Source: VRUE01 sp963817945
Lineage (GTDB): Bacteria; Actinomycetota; Thermoleophilia; Solirubrobacterales; 70-9
Direction: 5' to 3'
DNA length: 64,000 nucleotides
Assembly: GCA_963817945.1 (NCBI GenBank)
Contig: CAWFQH010000001.1
Span: forward strand, 558,001-622,000
The first letter of the stretch is position 1, and every line of letters starts with the position of its first letter. Below, piece after piece: positions 48,980 to 57,025 of the stretch. The notes below the pieces were generated by a model. The model had not been told where the DNA came from. It did not search any database and worked only from the letters and a program-made list of their open reading frames with translations. The position numbers were made by a program, and so were the translations under genes.

Positions 48980-50335
48980 CTACTGCGAGCTGGTGCCCGC
49001 TTGGCCGGTAGACGACTGGATGAGGCTTTCGCCCCCTTGCCTCGTAGACCTCCCCTGTGGAATCAACTCCACCATAATCTCGAGGCCGGCGTCAAGCCCC
49101 TGCGGACGCTCGTCCAGGGTTGAGACTTCCCTGCTTTCGGGCCATTTTCGACCCAGGAGGGGAGCCGCCACGACGGCGATTGCGACGACCCCGATCCCGG
49201 CCACGAGGAAGGTCGCGCGTGGATCGAAGCCGGATGCGATCAGGCCGCCCATCACGTAGCCCACCCCCGGCGTCGCCGCCCCCAACGATTCGAGCACGCC
49301 GATCACCCGGGCCTGCATCTGCTGCGTCGTCAGCTCCTGGACGGAGCTCATCACGGCGACCCACTGGACCCCGTTGCCGGCGCCGCCGAGAGCCGCGGCC
49401 GCGCAGACGACCGCGAGCGTGCCCGCGGCGGCCATGCCGAGGTAGCCGGCGCCGATCGCCAGCGTGCTGAAGAAGAGCAGCAGCGGCAGAGGTGCCCGGC
49501 GCAGGGCCGCGAAGACGACGCTGCCGAGGACCATGCCACCGCCCCAACTGCCCAGCATCAGGCCGTAGCCGGTGTCGCCGGCGTCGAGGGTCTCCTTGGC
49601 GTAGATCACCTCGATCGGGATCACCGCGGAGAAGAAGACCAGCGCCGCGGCCTGGGCGGCGAGCAGCCGTCGCAGGGTCACGTGGCCGCGGATGTAGCCG
49701 AGGCCGGCCCGTACCTGCTCGCGCAGCTGCCCGGGCTCGGGCTCGGCGTGGGGCAGGCGCCTGGCGCCGAGCAGGATCCAGGCGATGACGTAAAAGGAGA
49801 CGGCGTTCAGCAGCAGCGCCGTCTGGGCACCGAAGGCGGCGACCACGAGCCCGGCGATGGCGGGGCCGACCGCGGCCCCGCCCGTGAAGGCGATGTTGAG
49901 GATCGCGTTGCCAGCGCGCAGCTCGCCGGCGGGCTCCAGCATCGAGGCGCTAACGGCACGGGTGAGCGAGCGGGCGGTCAGCGCCAGCGCCCCGTCAATC
50001 GTGGCGACGACAACGACGGCGGTCAGAGAGAAGTGGCCCGCCAGCAGCGCCAGGGCGCCGAAGGCCGCCGCCTCGCCAGCATAGATCGCCGGCAGCACGA
50101 AGCGCGGCGGCGGCCGCTCGAGGCGGGCGACGACGACCGGCGTCAGCAGTGCCGGCAGGAAACCGGTCCCGAGGAAGAGGAGAGCGGTGGCGAGGGCGCT
50201 GTCGGTCTGATCGAAGACGAGCACCGAGAGGGCGACGATTCCGAGCCAATCGCCGAGCTCGTTGACCGCGTAGGAGAGGACCAAACGGCGGAAGGCAGGC
50301 CGCCGTAGGGGGTCCCGCAGGCGTGGATTACTCAT
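48980..50335 (-). CDS. MFS transporter (macrolide-efflux/DUF6-type MFS_3)
   Basis: A 451-residue membrane protein with twelve helices and an early motif AFRRLVLSYAVNELGDWLGI typical of the MefA-like MFS_3 group. ALLTPVVVARLERPPPRFVL and LGSWGGGMVLGSVVFAALRR are the usual loops, and a Ser/Gln-rich cytosolic tail follows (RSTRQGGESLIQSS). ATG 50335 is preferred; a 45-base longer version would run through the TGCACAAG operator repeats. It probably exports a drug or small metabolite. It is the gene immediately upstream of dppA, 20 bases away on the same strand. Confidence 0.85.
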   Translation of the reverse strand: MSNPRLRDPLRRPAFRRLVLSYAVNELGDWLGIVALSVLVFDQTDSALATALLFLGTGFLPALLTPVVVARLERPPPRFVLPAIYAGEAAAFGALALLAGHFSLTAVVVVATIDGALALTARSLTRAVSASMLEPAGELRAGNAILNIAFTGGAAVGPAIAGLVVAAFGAQTALLLNAVSFYVIAWILLGARRLPHAEPEPGQLREQVRAGLGYIRGHVTLRRLLAAQAAALVFFSAVIPIEVIYAKETLDAGDTGYGLMLGSWGGGMVLGSVVFAALRRAPLPLLLFFSTLAIGAGYLGMAAAGTLAVVCAAAALGGAGNGVQWVAVMSSVQELTTQQMQARVIGVLESLGAATPGVGYVMGGLIASGFDPRATFLVAGIGVVAIAVVAAPLLGRKWPESREVSTLDERPQGLDAGLEIMVELIPQGRSTRQGGESLIQSSTGQAGTSSQ

Positions 50336-50363
50336 TCCTGGGGTCCCGGTCCTACTCCATTTG

Positions 50364-50416
50364 TGCACAAGTTTTGTTTCAGATGCACAAGTTTCCGCCT
50401 AGTTGTGCTACAAAGT
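50364..50416. promoter_or_regulatory. Iterated operator: three phased TGCACAAG-type repeats
   Basis: TGCACAAGTTT occurs at 50364-50374 and 50384-50394, and a degenerate third copy TGCTACAAAGTT at 50405-50416. The spacing is 20-21 bases, two helical turns, so three regulator dimers could bind one face of the DNA. The first copy extends to the palindrome TTGTGCACAA. The array ends 29 bases upstream of the MFS start codon. Confidence 0.6.
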
Positions 50417-50780
50417 TCCCACGAAACAAGACGTTTCTCGCCGGATCTTGTGCGAGATGTAAGAGCGGGCTTCGACGGAAGGGGAAAAAGACATGGGCTA
50501 CAAGCGCTAAATCTTCCAAGGACGACAACGCTACTGCGTTTGTTCTCGATTGAGGGGCGCCCGTGGGCGCCTTTCGTCGTTCTGGGGGCCATCCTTTGTT
50601 TTCCCGCGATTTGCAAGGTATTGGCCAGGTGGCCAACCCCCCTTGCCGTGCCTAGGGCGACCCTCTACTTTTGAGCCGCCAGTCGCGTTGTCGCGGACAG
50701 ATCCGCCGCAGGGAACAGGCGCATTGCGCTGAATTCCTCGACGGGAGAAGATCCGCGCTGCGGCGGACCCTGCGCAACCA
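50417..50780 (+). other. Non-coding A/T-richer stretch with a hairpin
   Basis: No convincing gene lies between the MFS promoter region and the HD-GYP gene. A short plus-strand frame from ATG 50383 to 50553 ends KKTWATSAKSSKDDNATAF but crosses the operator repeats, and I do not trust it. A 10-bp stem AGGGGCGCCC/GGGCGCCTTT at 50553-50574 could terminate a short transcript. GGAAGGGG before ATG 50492 would translate only five codons (MGYKR), possibly a leader peptide. Confidence 0.35.
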
Positions 50781-52187
50781 ATGCAAAACGATCGCCCCAC
50801 CCGCTTGAGCCACACCCTCACCTGGGTCGGTTTGGTCCTGGTGGCAGCAGCGATCCTCTGGCGGGCGTCGAAATCCGACTGGGACCTGGCCCTGTTCGGG
50901 ATCCTGCTCGGCTTCGCGGTCTTCAGCGACCTGACCGCGATCGAGACCGACTCGCGCCTGAAGATCTCCGGCAGCTTCCTGGCCCTGGTCCTGGCGATGG
51001 TCTTCCTCGGCGGCTCCGCCGCAGCGACGATCGGCATTCTCTCGATTCTTGCCGGCTGGCTGCACTGGCGCGAGCCTCTACACGACCTGCAGGTCAATGC
51101 GCTCACCTACGCCTTCTTCCCGCTTCTCTGCGGCGGTCTCTTCCACGAGGGCCTCGATGCGGCCCAGATCACCTCCTCCCAGCCGATCTTCTACGTGCTC
51201 GTCTTCTGCGTCTTCCTCGTCGCGCTGGCGATCAACTTCTCCTGCATCGCCGCCTACACCTGCTACCTGGAGCGCAGCTCCTTCGTCGAGAAGGTGCGCA
51301 CGGCGCTGATCCCGCTTCTGCCCTCAGAGATGGCGGCGGCGCTGATGGCAGTGGGCGTCGCCTTCCTCTACAACGAGATCGGCCTTGCCGGGGTCGCCAT
51401 GTTCGGCATCGTCCTGATCACCTTCCAGTACCTGCTCGGTGCCCTGCTCAAGTCGCAGGAGCGGGCTGAGGAGCTCGAGATGCGGACCAAGCAGTTGGCG
51501 AGCTTCCAGGTCGGCATGTTGAGCGCGCTGCTGCGGACGCTCGACCTGCGGGACCAGATGACCGCCCGCCACAGCGCCGCGGTGGCCCGCTACTCGCGGG
51601 CGATTGCCCAGAAGGCAGGCTTCTCGCGCCGCGAGGAGGAGCTGGTCCACATTGCGGCGCTCCTGCACGACATCGGCAAGTTCATCCTCCCCGACCGGAT
51701 CCTGAAGGCGAACGTGCCGCTGACCGACGAAGACTGGATGCTGATCCGTCGCCACCCACAGCAGGGCGCGCGGGTCGTCTCCTCCCTCGACGGCTACGGG
51801 CCGGTGGCGGAAATCATCCTTGCCCACCACGAGCGGATCGACGGCAAAGGCTATCCGCGCGGCCTCGAAGGGGATCAGATTCCGGAGCTGGCGCGGATCA
51901 TCTCGGTCGCCGACACCTACGACGTGATGACGGCGCGCGACTCCTACCGCACGCCGACCTCCAGCTACGAGGCGATCCAGGAGCTGCGACGGGTAGCCGG
52001 CAAACAGCTCGACGCACGCTTCGTCGAGATCTTCATCGAGCTGCTTGAGGGACAGGATGTCTCCTTCCGCCACGGTGAGGAGGCCGACTTCGAGCGCGAG
52101 CTAGCGCTGGAAGCGCGGATCGCCGAGACGGCGCACCCGAACGTCGGCGCCGGCCGCTTCCAAGTCTCCGCCGTCAGCGCCAGCTGA
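50781..52187 (+). CDS. Membrane-anchored HD-GYP domain protein (c-di-GMP phosphodiesterase)
   Basis: A 468-residue protein. Residues 15-225 contain about eight hydrophobic segments (WVGLVLVAAAILWRASKSDW; GSFLALVLAMVFLGGSAAAT), a MASE-like sensor. The HD-GYP domain at about 245-425 has TARHSAAVARYSRAIAQKAG, the HD pair in ALLHDIGKFILPDRIL (about 295), and HHERIDGKGYPRGLEGDQIP with the GYP motif. D-Y-D-V-M-T in VADTYDVMTARDSY is also present. These residues predict a working phosphodiesterase that lowers c-di-GMP. A C-terminal 40-residue tail is acidic. Together with the degenerate GGDEF protein at 17.6 kb it shows c-di-GMP-related signalling in this organism. Confidence 0.9.
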   Translation: MQNDRPTRLSHTLTWVGLVLVAAAILWRASKSDWDLALFGILLGFAVFSDLTAIETDSRLKISGSFLALVLAMVFLGGSAAATIGILSILAGWLHWREPLHDLQVNALTYAFFPLLCGGLFHEGLDAAQITSSQPIFYVLVFCVFLVALAINFSCIAAYTCYLERSSFVEKVRTALIPLLPSEMAAALMAVGVAFLYNEIGLAGVAMFGIVLITFQYLLGALLKSQERAEELEMRTKQLASFQVGMLSALLRTLDLRDQMTARHSAAVARYSRAIAQKAGFSRREEELVHIAALLHDIGKFILPDRILKANVPLTDEDWMLIRRHPQQGARVVSSLDGYGPVAEIILAHHERIDGKGYPRGLEGDQIPELARIISVADTYDVMTARDSYRTPTSSYEAIQELRRVAGKQLDARFVEIFIELLEGQDVSFRHGEEADFERELALEARIAETAHPNVGAGRFQVSAVSAS

Positions 52188-52226
52188 ACGGCCCCCGGAT
52201 CGCGGCGGGCGGTACGGTTCCGCTCC

Positions 52227-53261
52227 ATGCGAGCGGTCACCTTTCAGGCGCCGGGAGAGGTCAGGATCGAGGAGAAGCCCGACCCTGAGGTCGGCAGCGC
52301 CGACGAGGCGGTAGTCCGGGTCGAGGCGAGCGGGATCTGCGGCTCGGACCTCCACATCTACCACGGGCGCGTCCCAGTTGAGCCGGGTTTCACGATCGGA
52401 CACGAGTTCGTCGGCACGGTGCTGGCGATCGGCGACGACGTCGAGCGCGTCGCTGTCGGCGACCGAGTGCTGGGCTGCTTCCACACCGCCTGCGCGACTT
52501 GTGGCTCCTGCCTGCGCGGCGATTACCACCGCTGCCAGCGCGGCCGTACCTTCGGCCACGGATCGAACCTCGGCGACCTCCAGGGCGCCCAGGCCGAACA
52601 GCTGCTCGTCCCCCGCGCCGACCTGACGCTGCGCCGAGTCCCGAAGGGGATGTCCGACGAGGTCGCCCTGTTCGCCGGCGACGTGATGGGAACCGGATAC
52701 CACGCTATTGCCCACGCCGGGATGCGCGCCGGCGACAGCGTCGCCGTGCTCGGCCTCGGCCCGGTCGGGCTCTGCGCGGTGCAGGCGGCGCTCGCGGCCG
52801 GAGCCACGCAGGTCTTTGCCGTCGACTCGGTCGAGCAGCGGCTGGCGATGGCGGCGCAGTTCGGGGCGACGCCGCTCCACCTCGAGGACGCCGACCCGAA
52901 GCGGGCGGTGCGGTCAGCGACTGAAGGGCGCGGCGTCGACGTCGTCGTCGACGCGGTCGGCGACCCCGGGCCCCTGGCAATGGCTGTCAGCCTCGCACGC
53001 GACGCCGGCACCGTCTCCGGCATCGGCGCATACGCCGGCAAGGGCGAGGTGCCGCTCGGTCTCGCGTGGCTGAAGGGACTGACCTTGCGGCTTGGCCTCG
53101 CCAACGTGATCGCCCACGTCGATCGGGTCTTGGCGCTGATCGAGGCCGGCAAGCTCGATCCCTCGCCGCTGGTGACGCACCGGATGAAGCTTGATGAGGC
53201 GGCGGATGCCTATCGCATCTACGACAACCGCGAAGCGCTGAAGATCGTCCTCACGCCGTAG
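52227..53261 (+). CDS. Zinc-dependent alcohol dehydrogenase (MDR superfamily)
   Basis: A 344-residue oxidoreductase. Catalytic zinc ligands: the Cys in ASGICGSDLHIYHG, and His-Glu in GFTIGHEFVG. The structural zinc lobe is CFHTACATCGSCLRGDYHRC, four Cys as usual. The NAD(P) fold is VAVLGLGPVGLCAVQAALAA, with AVDSVEQRLAMAAQFGATPL following. It resembles formaldehyde- or threonine-dehydrogenase-like members; the substrate is unknown. The start ATG 52227 lies 39 bases after the HD-GYP stop. It is convergent with the radical SAM gene, 21 bases away. Confidence 0.9.
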   Translation: MRAVTFQAPGEVRIEEKPDPEVGSADEAVVRVEASGICGSDLHIYHGRVPVEPGFTIGHEFVGTVLAIGDDVERVAVGDRVLGCFHTACATCGSCLRGDYHRCQRGRTFGHGSNLGDLQGAQAEQLLVPRADLTLRRVPKGMSDEVALFAGDVMGTGYHAIAHAGMRAGDSVAVLGLGPVGLCAVQAALAAGATQVFAVDSVEQRLAMAAQFGATPLHLEDADPKRAVRSATEGRGVDVVVDAVGDPGPLAMAVSLARDAGTVSGIGAYAGKGEVPLGLAWLKGLTLRLGLANVIAHVDRVLALIEAGKLDPSPLVTHRMKLDEAADAYRIYDNREALKIVLTP

Positions 53262-53282
53262 CGCGGGCGCTCAGTCCGATCC

Positions 53283-55322
53283 TCAGAACAGCGAGTCCTG
53301 CGGCTGAGCTGGCCGAGCAACCTCGGCCGCGGAACGCGCCTTCGCGACCGGCTCCTTACGAGCTCTTCCCCGACCCCAGCCGCGGACAACCTTGGTCACG
53401 CCGCCCCGCTGCTTGGCGGGCAGGTAGGCGCGACCGTTGGCGTAGAGCTTTTCGTAGCGGGGGATGAGATCGGGGCGCTTGGCCTCGAGCCAGGCGAAGA
53501 AGACGTCGCGGACCTCGTCGCGGAGGTGGAGGGCGACGCCGCCGAGGAAGGTGGCGCCGGCCTCGCGGGCGCGGTCGACGATCGGCTGCACCTGCTCGGG
53601 GGCGTCGTTCACACCCGGCATCAGCGGGGCGATGAGGACACCGGAGTCGACGCCGCGACTGCGCAGCTCGGCGACCGCGTCAAGGCGAGCGGCGGGACTT
53701 GGGGTGTGCGGCTCGGTCGCCCGCCAGACCTCCTCGTCGAGGGTCGGCACCGAGAGATTGACCGAGACGGGCAGCTGCTTCGCCATTCGCTCGTAGATCT
53801 GTATGTCCCGCAGCAGCAGCGGCGACTTGGTCAGCACGGAGACCGGCGTCTTGGCCGCCTCGAGGGCGGCAAGGATCTCCGGCATCATCCGGTAGCGGCT
53901 CTCGACCCACTGATACGGGTCGGTGTTGGTCCCGAGCGCCACCAGCTCCCGCCCCCAGCTCAGCCGCGCCAGCTCCGCCCGCAGCAGCTCCGGCACGTTG
54001 ACCTTGACGACGATCTCCCGCTCGAAGTCCCGCCCAGCGTTCATGTCCAGGTAAGTGTGCGTCCGACGAGCGAAGCAATTGTGACTAACCACCCCGTTGG
54101 CGATGAAGTCACCCGTCCCGGTCGTGATGTCGAACATTTGGATCCGACGGTCCAGCGGCTCGATCGAGACGATGCCCAGCTTCGCCGGTGACTTGAGCGC
54201 GATGCCGGCGATGGAGCGCTTGCGCGTGATGGCGGGGTCTATTCGCTGGAGCAGTCGGAGCTGCTCACGCAGGCCGCCGAGGAGACGGACGTTGCACGCT
54301 CCTGCCTCATTCGCTCGGTCGAGCGTGTAGGAGAACCCGAGTCGACCCAGAGCGGCTGCCGTGCGCGCGACGATCTGACGATCTTTGTTGGAGATCCGCA
54401 GAGCATCGCTACGCCCTCCCTCGGCGTCGAAGATGCCCGCCAAGAAGTCTCGCGTCCAGTCCTCATTGGCTGAATCCGGCCAGCAAATCAAGTGACGGAT
54501 GCGATTAACGTTGTCCTGCGCCGAGGTCCGAATCGCCTTCATCGATCGGCGGCGCTCGGTGGCCTCGAAAAACTGGTATTCCTTGGTCGGAATGCCGACA
54601 GCCGCGAGATAACGACCCGTCCGTTGGAGCGCCTCGTCATCGGCCATGGCGAGCCGGAAGCGGTGCACTTCGTAGTTCGTGCGGCCGGGTCGGTCGTAGG
54701 CGTAGGAGCCGACATGGCCGTCTCCACGAATCACGCCACAGAGATATCCGCGCCGATAGTCGGCGGACTCGGCGCAAGGAGCCCCGAGGGCACCGATTCC
54801 CATCAACTTGTTGCTCAGGGTGAGATGAGGCCGGCGGGCCTGTCCATGCTCCGCCCCAACCACGTACTTCCAGCCACGCTGGGCAGTCAGAAAGCGATGA
54901 TCGCCGCTCGCAATCAACTCGGTGCCGTCTTCGAGGACGACCCGATAAGCCTTTTTGCGAGTGGCCCAATGTGCAAGCACATGAGTGATCTCGTAACGGC
55001 GGTAGGACCCCTGACGAACCGTTCCGTAGATCGCATCGCCCACCCGCACCTGCGCCAACGGCTTGGTCTGTCCGTCCGCCATGAGGATCGGCGTATCGCC
55101 GTCCAGGCAGTAGGCGCAGGCATGCGTGCATCCTCGATACGGATTGATCGTCCAGTTGAAGCCGTAGCGGCTGCCGGGAACGCGATTCAAGGCCGAGCGA
55201 GCCCGTACCTCGTGGAAGTTGATTCCCATCGCCTCGGGTGCATCGAAGGTTCGGACGACCGTGCCGTCGCCGACGCCCGGTAGGCGCAGGTCGTTCTCCA
55301 CTCGCTGCTCGTCCCAGCGCAT
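53283..55322 (-). CDS. Rv2578c-type radical SAM protein interrupted by an intein
   Basis: Extein: about 335 residues of a spore-photolyase-like radical SAM protein. The cluster motif is CTHACAY-[intein]-CFAR, i.e. Cx3Cx2C with the intein placed directly before the third cysteine, so no 4Fe-4S cluster can form until splicing. Other motifs are NPYRGC before the cluster, VALGTNTDPYQWVESRYRMM, VSVNLSVPTLDEEVWRATEP, and a basic C-terminus (GWGRGRARKEPVAK). ATG 55322 is preferred over GTG 55340 because a LexA box lies at 55324-55337 between them. Relatives are thought to act on DNA or peptide damage; the SOS box supports a repair role. Convergent with the alcohol dehydrogenase gene. Confidence 0.9.
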   Translation of the reverse strand: MRWDEQRVENDLRLPGVGDGTVVRTFDAPEAMGINFHEVRARSALNRVPGSRYGFNWTINPYRGCTHACAYCLDGDTPILMADGQTKPLAQVRVGDAIYGTVRQGSYRRYEITHVLAHWATRKKAYRVVLEDGTELIASGDHRFLTAQRGWKYVVGAEHGQARRPHLTLSNKLMGIGALGAPCAESADYRRGYLCGVIRGDGHVGSYAYDRPGRTNYEVHRFRLAMADDEALQRTGRYLAAVGIPTKEYQFFEATERRRSMKAIRTSAQDNVNRIRHLICWPDSANEDWTRDFLAGIFDAEGGRSDALRISNKDRQIVARTAAALGRLGFSYTLDRANEAGACNVRLLGGLREQLRLLQRIDPAITRKRSIAGIALKSPAKLGIVSIEPLDRRIQMFDITTGTGDFIANGVVSHNCFARRTHTYLDMNAGRDFEREIVVKVNVPELLRAELARLSWGRELVALGTNTDPYQWVESRYRMMPEILAALEAAKTPVSVLTKSPLLLRDIQIYERMAKQLPVSVNLSVPTLDEEVWRATEPHTPSPAARLDAVAELRSRGVDSGVLIAPLMPGVNDAPEQVQPIVDRAREAGATFLGGVALHLRDEVRDVFFAWLEAKRPDLIPRYEKLYANGRAYLPAKQRGGVTKVVRGWGRGRARKEPVAKARSAAEVARPAQPQDSLF
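54078..55109 (-). mobile_element. Intein with LAGLIDADG homing endonuclease (344 aa)
   Basis: Starts at Cys in CLDGDTPILMADGQTKPLAQ (block A), has TELIASGDHRFLTAQRGWKY (block B, with the T-x2-H type histidine), two endonuclease blocks GYLCGVIRGDGHVG and DFLAGIFDAEGGRS, MFDITTGTGDFIANGVVSHN (blocks F and G), and is followed by Cys+1 in CFAR. All residues needed for class 1 splicing are visible. Both LAGLIDADG motifs keep their acidic residue, so the homing endonuclease may be active. G+C is visibly lower than in the extein, in line with horizontal entry. Confidence 0.93.
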
Positions 55323-55323
55323 G

Positions 55324-55337
55324 CGAACAGATGTTCG
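55324..55337. promoter_or_regulatory. LexA (SOS) box
   Basis: CGAAC-AGAT-GTTCG matches the Gram-positive/actinobacterial LexA consensus CGAAC-N4-GTTCG exactly and is flanked by further dyad bases (TG...CA). It ends two bases before ATG 55322 of the radical SAM gene. Position so close to the start implies a leaderless or short-leader transcript repressed by LexA. Confidence 0.8.
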
Positions 55338-55359
55338 CACACGGGCTCGATGGGCCTGC

Positions 55360-55824
55360 TCAGGGCAGCTTGCCGGCGATCACGTAGCGGAGGACGTCGG
55401 CGACCTGCTCGGCGGTGCGGGCCGTTGCCTGGGCGGCGCGGTCGACCTCCTTCAGAGCGTGGTCGAGGTCGCCGTCATGGAGGGTGACGATCGGCTTGCC
55501 GAGCGCGGCGGCAAAGCCGGCGTCGAAGGCGGCGTTCCACTGGCGGTACTTGTCGCCGAAGCGGACGACGACGACGTCGGCGTCGCGGATCAGGGTCTGG
55601 GTGCGGATGGCGTTGACACCGGCCCCCATGTGATCGCGCCAGAAGGCCTCGCTCTCCTCCCCGAGGGTGCCGACGCCGGCGTCGTCGGAGGCAGCATGAT
55701 CGGTGACCGGAGCCGAGAAGGCGACCGGCAGTCCCGCCTCGCGGACGGCGCTCTCGATCCGCTGGCGCCAGTCGGAGTGGATCTCGCCGGCGAGGTAGAC
55801 GCGCCAGGTCCGCTCGCTCACCAC
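55360..55824 (-). CDS. YtoQ family protein
   Basis: A 154-residue soluble protein. WRVYLAGEIHSDWRQRIESA, FSAPVTDHAASDDAGVGTLG, RDADVVVVRFGDKYRQWNAA and FDAGFAAALGKPIVTLHDGD make up the conserved YtoQ core, related in fold to nucleoside 2-deoxyribosyltransferases. The LxGEIHSxWR and DxVVVRFG pockets suggest nucleotide or sugar binding, but no activity is established to my knowledge. Two adjacent GTG codons (55824, 55821) may start it. It lies 61 bases after the dCTP deaminase gene on the same strand, hinting at a nucleotide-related pair. Confidence 0.82.
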   Translation of the reverse strand: MVSERTWRVYLAGEIHSDWRQRIESAVREAGLPVAFSAPVTDHAASDDAGVGTLGEESEAFWRDHMGAGVNAIRTQTLIRDADVVVVRFGDKYRQWNAAFDAGFAAALGKPIVTLHDGDLDHALKEVDRAAQATARTAEQVADVLRYVIAGKLP

Positions 55825-55885
55825 GACGAATCGCGCTCCGCTCCCGGCGCGAAGAACCAGAGATGCACGTTTGGTCGCTCCGCGC

Positions 55886-57025
55886 TCACGGCCCGGTCTC
55901 CTCGAAGTGCTTGCTCAGCATCGTCACCTGGCCCTGGTAGTTCGAGCCGAGCTCCTCGCCGTAGAGCCGTTCCGCCGGCGCGCTCGTTCGCTCCAGCGCC
56001 AGCTTGCAGACCGGCTGGCGGTGCTCGACCATGAAGGAGACGTCGCGGGCCCGCACCTCGAGCGCCGCGCGGCTACCGTGGCGGCCCCCGGCCGGGTCGT
56101 AGCCGAAGCCGGGATCGAAGAACCCGGCGTAATGGGTGCGCAGCTCGCCCGCGGTCGGGTCGTAGGCCATCATCTCGGCCGCCACCTGCGGCGGGATGCA
56201 CACCCCCTCGGCCGACAGCAGCAAATAAAAGATCTCCGGCTCGAGCACGATCCGGCCTCCCCCCTCGGGGAAGACGGGGTCCCAGTAGTCGGTCCAGCGG
56301 TAGGCGCGGATCCGCGAAAGGTCGATCGGCAGGCTGTTCTTCTTCGCCCGGTAGCCGACGATTCGATCGCTCGGGCCGGAGAGGTCGACGCTGAGAAAGA
56401 GGCCCTCGGCGAGAGCCAGTTCCGACTCGCGCAGCGCATGGGAATCGAGGTAGAGGAGCGGGAACTCGCTCTGTAGCTCGCGGATCTCCTCGTCGCGGAG
56501 ACGCACGTCACCGCGGGCCAGGCGCAGCTGGTTGAGCGAGAGACCCGTCTGAACCTGGATCGCGAACGAGCGCGGCACGACCTCCAGGTAGAGCTTTCCC
56601 CGGTACCCAGGACGGATCTCGTCGAAGCGGTGGTGCCGGTCGGTCAAGACGCGGGTGAAGACGTCGAGACGTCCGGTCGAGCTCTTCGGGTTCGCCTTCG
56701 CCCGCACGTCCTCAGGCAGGGTCAGCTCCTCGATCAGCGGCACGAGGTAAGGCCGGTCGCGCTCGAGGACGGCGCCGTCACGCAGATCGACTTTCTGGAA
56801 GGCGAGCCCCTCGATCTTCTCCTCGACGGTCGAGTCGACGTCCGGCAGGAAGCTGCAGCGCAGTGCCCAGGCGAAGTCGCCGAGGCGCAGGTCGATGCTG
56901 GCGGGCTGGATCGCCTCAGGCCGGATTCGGTAGTCGCCGGAGCTAACCCATTCGGAGTCGATCGCGTCGCTTAGCGCCTGCGAGGGCAGCACACCCTCGC
57001 TCGCCGCGGTCGCCACGTCGCTCAT
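55886..57025 (-). CDS. 2'-deoxycytidine 5'-triphosphate deaminase, two-domain form
   Basis: A 379-residue protein related to the long dCTP deaminases known from alphaproteobacteria, about twice the length of canonical Dcd. N-half: VLPSQALSDAIDSEWVSSGD, IQPASIDLRLGDFAWALRCS, KANPKSSTGRLDVFTRVLTD (the usual S/R active-site region). C-half: GVCIPPQVAAEMMAYDPTAG, ELRTHYAGFFDPGFGYDPAG and ARDVSFMVEHRQPVCKLALE repeat the trimeric fold motifs (HYAGFFDPGF as in SGHFDxG). It would turn dCTP into dUTP for thymidylate synthesis. The ATG overlaps the stop of the TetR gene upstream (ATGA), an unusual coupling. Confidence 0.85.
   Translation of the reverse strand: MSDVATAASEGVLPSQALSDAIDSEWVSSGDYRIRPEAIQPASIDLRLGDFAWALRCSFLPDVDSTVEEKIEGLAFQKVDLRDGAVLERDRPYLVPLIEELTLPEDVRAKANPKSSTGRLDVFTRVLTDRHHRFDEIRPGYRGKLYLEVVPRSFAIQVQTGLSLNQLRLARGDVRLRDEEIRELQSEFPLLYLDSHALRESELALAEGLFLSVDLSGPSDRIVGYRAKKNSLPIDLSRIRAYRWTDYWDPVFPEGGGRIVLEPEIFYLLLSAEGVCIPPQVAAEMMAYDPTAGELRTHYAGFFDPGFGYDPAGGRHGSRAALEVRARDVSFMVEHRQPVCKLALERTSAPAERLYGEELGSNYQGQVTMLSKHFEETGP

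Noticed and set aside
50323..50553. Plus-strand 76-residue protein upstream of the HD-GYP gene
   Set aside because: It runs through the phased operator repeats and the MFS start region, and lacks a ribosome site at any start; kept only as a low-confidence note.
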